From an uncultured Flavobacteriaceae bacterium (GTDB taxonomy: Bacteria > Bacteroidota > Bacteroidia > Flavobacteriales > Flavobacteriaceae): a stretch of 64,000 nucleotides of DNA. The stretch spans positions 1 to 64,000 of the forward strand of contig CANNBV010000002.1 of assembly GCA_947502975.1 (NCBI GenBank), written 5' to 3'. The stretch's first letter is position 1, and every line of letters begins with the position of its first letter. Both the position numbers and the translations under genes were made by a program. This document shows, one piece after another, positions 7,863-14,891 of this stretch. Under the pieces are notes generated by a model, which saw only the letters and a program-made list of their open reading frames with translations, did not search any database and was not told where the DNA came from.

Positions 7863-8342
7863 TTATTGTCGGATTATTATTGTTTCAGTGATTTTCACAT
7901 CAGCTAGTTTTCCACCATCATTCAACAGTTTGTTTATTGCATTAAATTCAGCGCTTCTTCCCGCTATATTAATTATTACATCATTATTCGGTTCGTCATT
8001 CCAATAATGTTCAACAATTTTTTCTATTATCAAATATTGTTGATTTTCTGAAAATCGTTTTGGTGTTTTTTTCGAATCAGAATATTGTTCCAAATATGTT
8101 TTTGGCCAATCTATATTAGCTAGCCATTTTCGTACGAATGCTATTGGTAGAAAAGTAATGATTTCAATTCCGATATTTTCTTCAATTCCATTTCGAATGA
8201 GTAAAGTCAGAAGTTCGTCATCCTCAAGAGATTTCGCGCCTCCAATAATATCAATCGACTTTTTAACATCAGAGTCAAAATCCGATGTTTTTTTTATTCG
8301 ATTACCTTCCTTTTTTCCTAAAATCTTATTCCAAAAACTCAT
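7863..8342 (-). CDS. Cassette gene 5: cytoplasmic protein of unknown function
   Basis: I start the gene at ATG 8342 (MSFWNKILGKKEGNR), giving 159 aa. A further in-frame start at 8375 would lie inside site E. The product has no signal peptide and is charged, with a single moderately hydrophobic stretch (IGIEIITFLPIAFVRKWL). The C-terminal third (NNDVIINIAGRSAEFNAIN) looks like an alpha/beta fold. No family is recognised. The start is 21 nt from the cassette edge and the stop 42 bp from site D. Confidence 0.75.
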   Translation of the reverse strand: MSFWNKILGKKEGNRIKKTSDFDSDVKKSIDIIGGAKSLEDDELLTLLIRNGIEENIGIEIITFLPIAFVRKWLANIDWPKTYLEQYSDSKKTPKRFSENQQYLIIEKIVEHYWNDEPNNDVIINIAGRSAEFNAINKLLNDGGKLADVKITETIIIRQ

Positions 8343-8356
8343 ATTTCTCAAATGCA

Positions 8357-8487
8357 TTACAGCGGTCTCGGCCATGAGTATTTACGTGGATTAGCACTTA
8401 ACTTAGCAAGCACATACCAAACTGAAAATCCGCAAGGATTTTCAGAAGTAGGCGAGAACCAGCAATTAGTTATAATCATTGTTAGTT
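8357..8487 (-). repeat. attC-like site E (131 bp)
   Basis: The left core TTACAGC has one change in the AAC triplet and the right core is GTTAGTT. It is closely similar to site F over the whole length, for example TTAGCACTTAACTT and AGAAGTAGGCGAGAAC. Hairpin arms are GAAAATCC and GGATTTTC. Confidence 0.65.
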
Positions 8488-8505
8488 TTTCGTTTTATTT
8501 CAAAA

Positions 8506-9180
8506 TTATAGTTTTTTGACTAAAGTATTATTTTCAATATCTATGAAATAAAATTTGTCTAATATTTTAAGTTTGTTTCCTGTAATAAGAAATCTCATTT
8601 TTTTTATACTTAAGCCTTCATTATTGACTCGATTTTTAAGTTTTATAATATATTCATTTGTTGCTTTTTTATTCTCTAAATTGATTATCCAATCCATATT
8701 ATACATACAAGAATAAGACAACTCAATAGAAGAGGGTTTTTTCTTAATGTTAATAGTGTCTCCAACTTTATAACTTCCAATTTCCGTTGAATCAATTTTA
8801 GCTCTCATAGAATAGCCTCTTAAGTGGATTTGGTCACTGAGGGCTAGAATCAATTTTATGTTTTTATTGTCAGACTTTGTTTGTCTGCTTTGGATTTCAT
8901 AAAATTTTCTCATTGGATATTTGCTAGTTAAAATTAGAGTATCTCCGTTCTTTTTATATTTTCCTGTACAAATTCTGTTAAGATCTGTATGAGCTGAACA
9001 AACAAAATGTTTATGGTAAGACAGTTTGAAATTACTTTTTTTATCCAACTTAAGTTCGACTTTTGGACGAGAAGTTATAAGTTCAGTATCGCTTTTAAAG
9101 CCAGCGTAAATTCCTTCTAAATTTTGAGAATTAATACTAATGTTAATAAATATTAGAGCTAAAAAAAATATGTTCTTCAT
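8506..9180 (-). CDS. Cassette gene 6: secreted protein of unknown function
   Basis: The 224-aa product has an N-terminal signal peptide (MKNIFFLALIFINISINSQ) and then a beta-rich sequence with many Lys, Ser and Asn residues. Two cysteines (FVCSAHTDLNRICTG) are close together and could form a disulphide in the periplasm. It has no recognised domain. The leader between cassette edge and ATG is 40 nt. Its end (GTTAGTTTTTCGTTTT) is complementary to its other edge, AAAAATGAAAGCCAAC. Confidence 0.75.
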   Translation of the reverse strand: MKNIFFLALIFINISINSQNLEGIYAGFKSDTELITSRPKVELKLDKKSNFKLSYHKHFVCSAHTDLNRICTGKYKKNGDTLILTSKYPMRKFYEIQSRQTKSDNKNIKLILALSDQIHLRGYSMRAKIDSTEIGSYKVGDTINIKKKPSSIELSYSCMYNMDWIINLENKKATNEYIIKLKNRVNNEGLSIKKMRFLITGNKLKILDKFYFIDIENNTLVKKL

Positions 9181-9213
9181 ATTACTATTTCATATTCACT
9201 TGCTAAAAATGAA

Positions 9214-9344
9214 AGCCAACGGTCTCGTCTATGAGTAGTTGCGTGGTTTAGCACTTAACTTTACAAGTACACACCAAGCTGAAAATCCTCACGGATTTTC
9301 AGAAGTAGGCGAGAACAAGCAATTACTTATAGCCAATGTTATGT
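9214..9344 (-). repeat. attC-like site F (131 bp)
   Basis: The left core is AGCCAAC and the right core GTTATGT. Arms CTATGAGTAGTTGC and GCAATTACTTATAG pair with differences only of the G/T wobble type. Hairpin arms are GAAAATCC and GGATTTTC. The stop codon of cassette gene 7 lies in the right core (9339-9341). Confidence 0.7.
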
Positions 9345-10241
9345 GTCGTTGATTTTTTTTGGTTTAGACATTTCACAATAGGTATCGATTCCATACATAA
9401 CTACTAATGCTGCGAAAGGTGCAACGAGTGGATAACTGGTAATACCAATCGAAATCACAGAAGCTGAAACTAATTTTTTTAAACTATCTATGGTCACATA
9501 GCTTTTTCCTATTCTGTTTTTTGGGTCACAAAGAATGTTGTATAAACTTTTCTTTAATGCATTAGAAAGCTTTTTACCAAAAGTGATATTTTCCAATTCT
9601 TTTTCGGTTTTTGCTGCTTTGGGTGGAATTAATATAATATTATTCGATTCGAGTAACACCAACCTGCCGTTAAGGATTTTGGAATTATTTTTAATTTCTT
9701 CGGGAATATGTTTGCCGATTTGTTGATATAATTCTTCTTCCGACATTTTTAAATATTTGTCCAATTCGAAATCTTTAATTCTTTCACTGCTTTCTTGTTG
9801 CGTTGTTAAATCGCTGATCAAGTGAATTTCATCAATTTCAGGTTTTATTCTTTTAATAAATTCGTTTAGTTTATTCTGATAATCGAAGTATAATTTATCT
9901 TTGAACAACTTAATTTCATTAATGCTACTGTCAATTTTATCATTTCCTAATTTGGTTTCGTTAAGATAGAATAGGGCTAAAGATGACATTAATCTTGCTT
10001 GTATTCGTAATAGAATAAGTTGGTCATTTCTTATTCGATTTGGTACTGAAATATCTTCTAAACCACCAATCGCTTTTAATAACCAGGGGAATTTGATAGT
10101 CGATGAAGTCCCTAAATCCTCAATCTTAATATCTTTTAAGTCGTTAATAATTAATTCGCAAAGGTTATATGCATCCTTGTAATTTCCAAGTCTGATATAG
10201 TTTTCAATGTCATCAATATTTTTCGTGTATTTTATTGGCAT
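9339..10241 (-). CDS. Cassette gene 7: helical protein with C-terminal membrane segment, unknown function
   Basis: The 300-aa product starts with helical, TPR-like sequence (YIRLGNYKDAYNLCELII) and continues with predicted coiled-coil or helical stretches. Near its C-terminus it has a hydrophobic segment of about 30 residues (LVSASVISIGITSYPLVAPF, then AALVVMYGID). Such an architecture could fit a sensor joined to a membrane part, but there is no direct support for any role. Its last codons (ACA TAA C) form the core of site F and are exactly complementary over 10 bp to the other end of the cassette. The leader is 27 nt. Confidence 0.78.
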   Translation of the reverse strand: MPIKYTKNIDDIENYIRLGNYKDAYNLCELIINDLKDIKIEDLGTSSTIKFPWLLKAIGGLEDISVPNRIRNDQLILLRIQARLMSSLALFYLNETKLGNDKIDSSINEIKLFKDKLYFDYQNKLNEFIKRIKPEIDEIHLISDLTTQQESSERIKDFELDKYLKMSEEELYQQIGKHIPEEIKNNSKILNGRLVLLESNNIILIPPKAAKTEKELENITFGKKLSNALKKSLYNILCDPKNRIGKSYVTIDSLKKLVSASVISIGITSYPLVAPFAALVVMYGIDTYCEMSKPKKINDT

Positions 10242-10261
10242 TCTCTCTTGAGTTTATTGAC

Positions 10262-10396
10262 ACATAACGTGATTGTGTATGGTTAGTTGCGCGATTAATC
10301 ACCTAATTTAATAAAAAGAGAGTGGCCATCGTAAAAATCCGCAAGATTTTTGCGGATAGGCTTGTAGTGAGCAATTAAATATACATTTTGTTGCCA
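10262..10396 (-). repeat. attC-like site G (135 bp)
   Basis: The left core is ACATAAC and the right core GTTGCCA. Hairpin arms are AAAAATC and GATTTTT. Its right core overlaps the left core of site H in GTTGCCAAC, leaving no gene between the two sites. Confidence 0.65.
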
Positions 10397-10526
10397 ACGG
10401 TCTCGTATAACCGTCAGTTACGGGTTTATATGTTTTACTTTTCGTTTAAGCACTGACGCTCGCAATTCCGAGTGGATTTGACTACGTCCGAATCCACTCG
10501 GAATTGCGGTTATACATTGTTGTAAC
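10392..10526 (-). repeat. attC-like site H (135 bp) with an 18-bp central stem
   Basis: The left core is TGCCAAC and the right core GTTGTAA. The central arms CGCAATTCCGAGTGGATT (10461-10478) and AATCCACTCGGAATTGCG (10491-10508) are perfectly complementary around a 12-nt loop, the longest stem of the array. Outer arms CGTATAACCG and GCGGTTATAC also pair. Confidence 0.7.
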
Positions 10527-10536
10527 CAGTGCTTTA

Positions 10537-11013
10537 TTAATTCCGAACTAATATTTCGGTCAATATTTCTCTTGGAAATTCGTATTCGATCTTATTTGGT
10601 TTTTCAAAGTTTGTCTTTCCGTTTTTGTCTCGGTATTCAACAAATAAAATGACAGTAATTGAGTTAGACTCAATTTCCTTAATCTTGCACATTGAAATTC
10701 GGATTTTATATCCGTCAATAAATTCAGTCGATTCCAGATACTGTTCCGAAAACCAGTTATTATGTCCATTGTCAACTCTGTGTTCAGAAAATTCTATTTT
10801 TATATTTTCAAGTTCGATTGTGACTTTGTCAGTCAATTCTTTATCGTCAAGCTTTATACCTCCAAATGAGCGATTATAAAAGTCCAAATGAACCAATTTT
10901 CCAACATAAGAATTGTCAAGTTCATATATTGGCACATATTTAATATCAGAGCCATCTTGTGCAATCGTATTGATTGTAAATGTCAAAATTATTAATAGGA
11001 TTATTCTTTTCAT
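10537..11013 (-). CDS. Cassette gene 8: secreted protein of unknown function
   Basis: The 158-aa product starts with a signal peptide (MKRIILLIILTFTINTIAQ) and continues with a soluble, probably beta-rich domain (YVPIYELDNSYVGKLVHLDF, then VTIELENIKIEF). I recognise no family. The cassette ends GTTGTAACCAGTGCT and AGCATTGGTTACAAC are complementary at 14 of 15 positions. The start codon lies 27 nt from the cassette edge. It is one of four cassette products with an export signal. Confidence 0.75.
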   Translation of the reverse strand: MKRIILLIILTFTINTIAQDGSDIKYVPIYELDNSYVGKLVHLDFYNRSFGGIKLDDKELTDKVTIELENIKIEFSEHRVDNGHNNWFSEQYLESTEFIDGYKIRISMCKIKEIESNSITVILFVEYRDKNGKTNFEKPNKIEYEFPREILTEILVRN

Positions 11014-11033
11014 TCGTTCGTTTCTAGCATTGG

Positions 11034-11166
11034 TTACAACGTGTTTGTATATGGTTTGTTGCGTGGTTTAAGCACCTAATTTAGTAAATAATTACCGACC
11101 AAGAAAGTCCGCGAGGACTTTCGTAAGTAGGCTATAACTAGCAATGAATTATACACATTGTTGCCC
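11034..11166 (-). repeat. attC-like site I (133 bp)
   Basis: The left core is TTACAAC and the right core GTTGCCC. Outer arms TTTGTATATGGTTTGTTGC and GCAATGAATTATACA pair imperfectly. Hairpin arms GAAAGTCC and GGACTTTC show a coupled change relative to sites B, E and F. Confidence 0.7.
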
Positions 11167-11174
11167 ACAGTATT

Positions 11175-12212
11175 TTATTCAATTTGCCAACTCCATTCAC
11201 TTTCTAAATCGGCAATTTCACTTTCCGTGTAATTTAATTGTTCAACAATTCCGTTATAAATTTCATTTGGATATTTTTTAAGAGCTAACCAAATAAATTC
11301 AGAATGATATTGTTTTGTATAACCATCTGATTCGTTGATTGTTTTCTCTAATAAAATCCGAGAGTTTCCATTTTTATAATTCACTATACTTTGATAAAGT
11401 TCTCGTAACATGGCGTAATTGAAACTCGTAGGTTTCTTGATTTCTATGGAATGAATTTTTTTAATATATTCAAATGAATTTTCATTCGGAAAATTCTTCA
11501 CTGCTTTTAATCCATAAAATTGAATGTCAGTATCTTCATTGTTAAGAAGATTGTTTATTAGTTCAATATCGCTTGTTTTCTGATATTTTGAAATTGCAAT
11601 TATCGCTGAATTGTTCCCTTTTAAAGCTAACTCTCTAATTCTGTCGTAATATTTTTCTTTTGGTTCAATTTTTTCTAATAGTCTGTTTTTGTAGTTACTT
11701 ATTAAGTTTGGTGTAAATAGAATTAAACTATCTAAAGCTCTTTTGTCAGATTCTGTTAGGTATTCATTGTCAGGATAAGGTCTCGACATTGACTCAATAA
11801 AATAGTCATTAACTCTTGTCATACTTCCAATACAGCCATATTGTGTTGAGACAGTAGTGGTGTCTTTTAAATTCTCTTTTAAAATATTGAAACTGTTTTT
11901 ATTCCTCTGTTTAACGAGTAAATCAAATGCATAACATTTAACCACAGGATTTGGATGTTCAGTCAAGAGTAACAATTCTTGTTCAGTAGCATTTTTCTTT
12001 AATTCAGTGAAGTTATCCCATTGTTTTGGTTTTCCTCCAGAATATCCTACTGCACTTCCAGTTATTTCTCCATACTCGATTAAATCACTAACAATATCTT
12101 GAGTTTTCTGACTTAATTCATTCGTTTGAGTAAATTCAGTTTTCTTCTTTTCTTGAGAACAAGAACATAGAATGAGAAAGATGATTAATATAAGAACTGA
12201 AGTTTGTTTCAT
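11175..12212 (-). CDS. Cassette gene 9: lipoprotein with HEAT-like helical repeats
   Basis: The 345-aa product begins with a lipoprotein signal (MKQTSVLILIIFLILCSCSQ, lipobox before a Cys at about residue 16-18) and should be lipidated by the Lgt/LspA pathway. The mature part has repeated helical units such as HPNPVVKCYAFDLLV, KGNNSAIIAISKYQ and NNEDTDIQFYGLKAVKNF, which look like HEAT repeats and suggest a scaffold. It is the largest cassette and the first in transcription order. The start codon is only 13 nt from the cassette edge. Its function is unknown. Confidence 0.78.
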   Translation of the reverse strand: MKQTSVLILIIFLILCSCSQEKKKTEFTQTNELSQKTQDIVSDLIEYGEITGSAVGYSGGKPKQWDNFTELKKNATEQELLLLTEHPNPVVKCYAFDLLVKQRNKNSFNILKENLKDTTTVSTQYGCIGSMTRVNDYFIESMSRPYPDNEYLTESDKRALDSLILFTPNLISNYKNRLLEKIEPKEKYYDRIRELALKGNNSAIIAISKYQKTSDIELINNLLNNEDTDIQFYGLKAVKNFPNENSFEYIKKIHSIEIKKPTSFNYAMLRELYQSIVNYKNGNSRILLEKTINESDGYTKQYHSEFIWLALKKYPNEIYNGIVEQLNYTESEIADLESEWSWQIE

Positions 12213-12218
12213 ATTGTG

Positions 12219-12267
12219 GGCAACGGAGAGATAAACGCAATTGCGTTTATCCCCATTATGTTTATTT
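12219..12267 (-). repeat. Terminal short site J with a 22-bp perfect palindrome
   Basis: The left core GGGCAAC is followed by GATAAACGCAA and its exact complement TTGCGTTTATC (12231-12252), then ATTATGTTTATT. There is no 130-bp body. It marks the upstream boundary of the array on the thyA side, where an attI-like site would be expected. It may be a minimal or truncated site. Confidence 0.45.
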
Positions 12268-12271
12268 CCAT

Positions 12272-12279
12272 AAAGTTAA
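12272..12279 (-). promoter_or_regulatory. Weak candidate promoter for the cassette array
   Basis: On the minus strand TAACTTTA differs by one base from TAnnTTTG. It lies between the thyA terminator and the first cassette, the place where a common cassette promoter is needed. No convincing -33 box is seen. Confidence 0.25.
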
Positions 12280-12344
12280 GTATAATTCTTACAATTAGGG
12301 TGTTGTCACTTCAAGAAAGTGTCTTTACTCAAGTCATTTTATAA

Positions 12345-12388
12345 GAAAAGCCTAAAAACTTAAAATGAAGATACATTGCTAGGCTTTT
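12345..12388 (-). terminator. Terminator of thyA
   Basis: Read on the minus strand, AAAAGCCTAG and TTTAGGCTTTTC pair around an AT-rich loop and are followed by T-rich sequence. It isolates the thyA operon from the cassette array. Confidence 0.6.
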
Positions 12389-12400
12389 AAGGCTTTAAAC

Positions 12401-13225
12401 CTAAACCGCCACAACCCCTTTAATATGAGGATGCGGATTATAATCCACTAACGTAAAATCATCAAAATCAAAATCAAAAATATCTTTAATGTCTGGGTTT
12501 AAGATCATTTTTGGCAACGGACGAATATCTCTAGATAATTGTAATTCTAATTGCTCGTAATGATTACTGTAAATATGCGCATCACCAAACGTGTGAATAA
12601 ATTCTCCAGCTTCGTAACCACAAACTTGTGCCATCATCATGGTAAATAATGCATAAGACGCAATATTAAATGGTACACCTAAAAAGATATCGGCACTGCG
12701 TTGGTATAGTTGACAAGACAGTTTTCCATTTGCTACATAAAACTGAAAAAACGCATGACAAGGTGGTAACGCAGCTTTACCATTTGCTACATTTTCACTA
12801 AAGCTTTTAGATGTATCTGGCAACACCGAAGGATTCCAAGCAGAAACCAACATGCGTCTACTATTTGGATTGTTTTTAAGTGTATCGATAACCTCTTTAA
12901 TTTGGTCAATCTCATCACTATTCCAGTTACGCCATTGGTGACCGTAAACTGGACCTAAATCACCATTTTCATCTGCCCATTCATTCCAAATACGCACACC
13001 ATTTTTAGTTAAATAATCAATATTTGTATCACCTTTTAAAAACCAAAGCAACTCATAAATAATAGATTTTAAGTGCAGTTTTTTTGTAGTAACCATTGGG
13101 AAACCTTCACTTAAATCAAATCGCATTTGGTAACCAAAAACACTTTTAGTACCCGTGCCTGTGCGGTCTCCTTTCTCATTTCCGTTTTCTAAAACGTGCT
13201 TTACTAAGTCGTGGTATTGCTTCAT
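12401..13225 (-). CDS. thyA: Thymidylate synthase
   Basis: ThyA converts dUMP to dTMP with methylene-tetrahydrofolate and yields dihydrofolate, which FolA recycles. I start at ATG 13225 ([12 protein letters not shown]), giving 274 aa; a TTG five codons upstream is less likely. Diagnostic segments are [20 protein letters not shown] near the N-terminus, PVYGHQWR, the catalytic Cys in [30 protein letters not shown], and the C-terminal [10 protein letters not shown]. It follows the nucleoside transporter gene on the same strand, about 130 bp downstream. Confidence 0.97.
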   Translation of the reverse strand: MKQYHDLVKHVLENGNEKGDRTGTGTKSVFGYQMRFDLSEGFPMVTTKKLHLKSIIYELLWFLKGDTNIDYLTKNGVRIWNEWADENGDLGPVYGHQWRNWNSDEIDQIKEVIDTLKNNPNSRRMLVSAWNPSVLPDTSKSFSENVANGKAALPPCHAFFQFYVANGKLSCQLYQRSADIFLGVPFNIASYALFTMMMAQVCGYEAGEFIHTFGDAHIYSNHYEQLELQLSRDIRPLPKMILNPDIKDIFDFDFDDFTLVDYNPHPHIKGVVAV

Positions 13226-13356
13226 AATAATTCTCTGCAAAAGCAGAAATATCTTTAAGGTTTTACGTGAGCCAAACTAAAAATACAGTGATTACGAATT
13301 TAAATAAAAAGGGAGGTTAAATTCTCATGGTTATATAGGAGAATATCAAAAAGTTA

Positions 13357-14880
13357 TTAACCAATAATCATTCCAGCTATAGTCGCCGAAATTAAAGAAG
13401 CAATCGTACCACCAAGTAAAGCTTTCATCCCAAATTTAGATAAGGTTTTACGTTGTCCAGGAGCTAAAGAACCAATCCCACCTATTTGAATACCAATTGA
13501 TGCGAAGTTGGCAAAACCACATAGCATATATGTTGCCATGATTACTGACTTTTCATATTTCAAATGTGTAGCATTTGCAACATCTTTTAAATCTGCTAAC
13601 TGTATGTAACCGATAAATTCGCTTGCAGCTAGTTTAATACCTAGAAGCTGTCCCATAAGTGCCATGTCTTCTTTAGCAACACCAATGAGCCACATTAAAG
13701 GGGCAAAGGCATAACCTAAGATGAATTCTAGGGATAAACTTTCGTATCTGGTGTTTTCTACAATCCAATTATTAAGTCCAGAATAGTATCCTATTTTTTC
13801 AAATCCGTAATTAAACATAGCTATAAATGCCACAAAAACTAAAAGCATTGCGCCAACATTTACTGCTAGTTTTAAACCTTCAGTAGTTCCATTGGCAATG
13901 GCATCTAGAAAATTAGAGCCTATTTTATCTTGAGAAACTTTTACATCTGTATCGATAGATTCAGTTTGCGGATACAAAATTTTTGAAATAACAATAGCTC
14001 CAGGAGCTGCCATAACTGAAGCAGCTAAAAGGTGTTTGGCATAAAACAAACGTAAAGCAGGATCGTCGCCCCCCAGAAATCCAATATAGGCAGCTAAAAC
14101 AGCACCAGCTACAGTTGCCATGCCTCCAATCATTACTAGAAGCATTTCAGATTTATTCATTTTCTCTAAATATGCTTTAATCAGTAATGGCGCCTCTGTT
14201 TGTCCTAAAAATATATTTCCAGCAACACTTAAACTTTCTGCTCCAGAAATTTTAAGAAGCTTAGATAACAACCACCCAAAACCTTTCACAACAATTTGGA
14301 TAACACCTAAATAATATAGTACTGAAGTAAGCGCAGAAAAGAAAATGATTGTAGGTAATACTTGAAAGGCGAAAATGAACCCAAAAGTATCCATATCTAC
14401 TACTAGACCTTCAAAAAGAAACTTACTACCTGCTCTGGTAAATTCAAGTATTTGTACAAAAAGTCCGCCAATAAATTCAAAAAAACTTTTTATAAAGCCT
14501 ACTTTTAAAACACCAATAGCAATAACTAGCTGAAATGCGAGACCAATACCTACCACTCGCCAATTAATCGCTTTTCTATTACTGCTGAATAAAAATGCAA
14601 TAAAAACTAGAGAAATCATACCTAAGATACCACGCCAAAGACTATTAAATGAAAATCCTTGTCTCGGAATCATAGTTTCCTCAGAGCTTTCTGTTTTACT
14701 TTTTGCTACATATGGCGTAACCGAAATAGAATCAGAAACAAGTATGGTATTAGTTTTGTTTTCTAATTGATTTTTAATTTCAGTTTTAGATGCTTCTAAA
14801 TTATCAAGTGTATCTTGTGAAAATGCAGGTGTGTTTACCAAACACAATATGAAAACAATACTACAGAAAAATTGCTTCAT
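13357..14880 (-). CDS. nupC: NupC-type concentrative nucleoside transporter
   Basis: The 507-aa product is an inner-membrane permease that takes up nucleosides with a cation gradient. An unusual N-terminal region (residues 1-75) has a cleavable-looking signal (MKQFFCSIVFILCLVNTPAFSQ) and a hydrophilic linker before the transporter. From residue about 76 on there are many hydrophobic helices and the family segments VLPTIIFFSALTSVLYYLG, SVAGNIFLGQTEAPLLIKAY, GGMATVAGAVLAAYIGF and YMLCGFANFASIGIQIGG. These make the assignment firm. Exact substrates (purine or pyrimidine) cannot be decided. It lies upstream of thyA, consistent with nucleotide metabolism. Confidence 0.93.
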   Translation of the reverse strand: MKQFFCSIVFILCLVNTPAFSQDTLDNLEASKTEIKNQLENKTNTILVSDSISVTPYVAKSKTESSEETMIPRQGFSFNSLWRGILGMISLVFIAFLFSSNRKAINWRVVGIGLAFQLVIAIGVLKVGFIKSFFEFIGGLFVQILEFTRAGSKFLFEGLVVDMDTFGFIFAFQVLPTIIFFSALTSVLYYLGVIQIVVKGFGWLLSKLLKISGAESLSVAGNIFLGQTEAPLLIKAYLEKMNKSEMLLVMIGGMATVAGAVLAAYIGFLGGDDPALRLFYAKHLLAASVMAAPGAIVISKILYPQTESIDTDVKVSQDKIGSNFLDAIANGTTEGLKLAVNVGAMLLVFVAFIAMFNYGFEKIGYYSGLNNWIVENTRYESLSLEFILGYAFAPLMWLIGVAKEDMALMGQLLGIKLAASEFIGYIQLADLKDVANATHLKYEKSVIMATYMLCGFANFASIGIQIGGIGSLAPGQRKTLSKFGMKALLGGTIASLISATIAGMIIG

Positions 14881-14891
14881 AAAAAGAAATA

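Larger units (their letters stand above)
5414..12267 (-). mobile_element. Integron-like cassette array without integrase (attC-like sites A-J)
   Basis: Ten palindromic sites alternate with minus-strand genes. Seven sites are 129-135 bp (A, B, C, E, F, G/H, I), one is 99 bp (D), and sites A2 and J are degenerate or short. Nearly every site begins with AAC and ends with GTT on the plus strand (E has AGC on the left), and each has a central hairpin. The left end of most gene units is complementary to its own right end, as expected when a circular cassette inserts between a G and TT. Leaders are 13-58 nt. Site B fits the canonical core on both sides (ATCTAAC and GTTAGGC). Sites A (GTTTAAC) and D (GTTAAGC) fit on one side, and the others keep mainly the GTT/AAC triplets. 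No recombinase gene is in the window. The array lies between folA and thyA. Confidence 0.7.

Noticed and set aside
8343-8375. Longer N-terminus for cassette gene 5 from ATG 8375
   Set aside because: The extension would lie in attC-like site E. All other cassette genes start outside the sites, so ATG 8342 is preferred.
5414-12267. Sites read as simple intrinsic terminators
   Set aside because: Terminators would need only one stem with a T run. These sites have outer arms, fixed lengths, edge complementarity across the gene and few T runs after the stems.
5414-12267. CRISPR array or IS element as explanation of the repeats
   Set aside because: Spacing is set by genes of 190-1040 bp, the repeats are long palindromes of varying sequence, and there is no cas gene or transposase.
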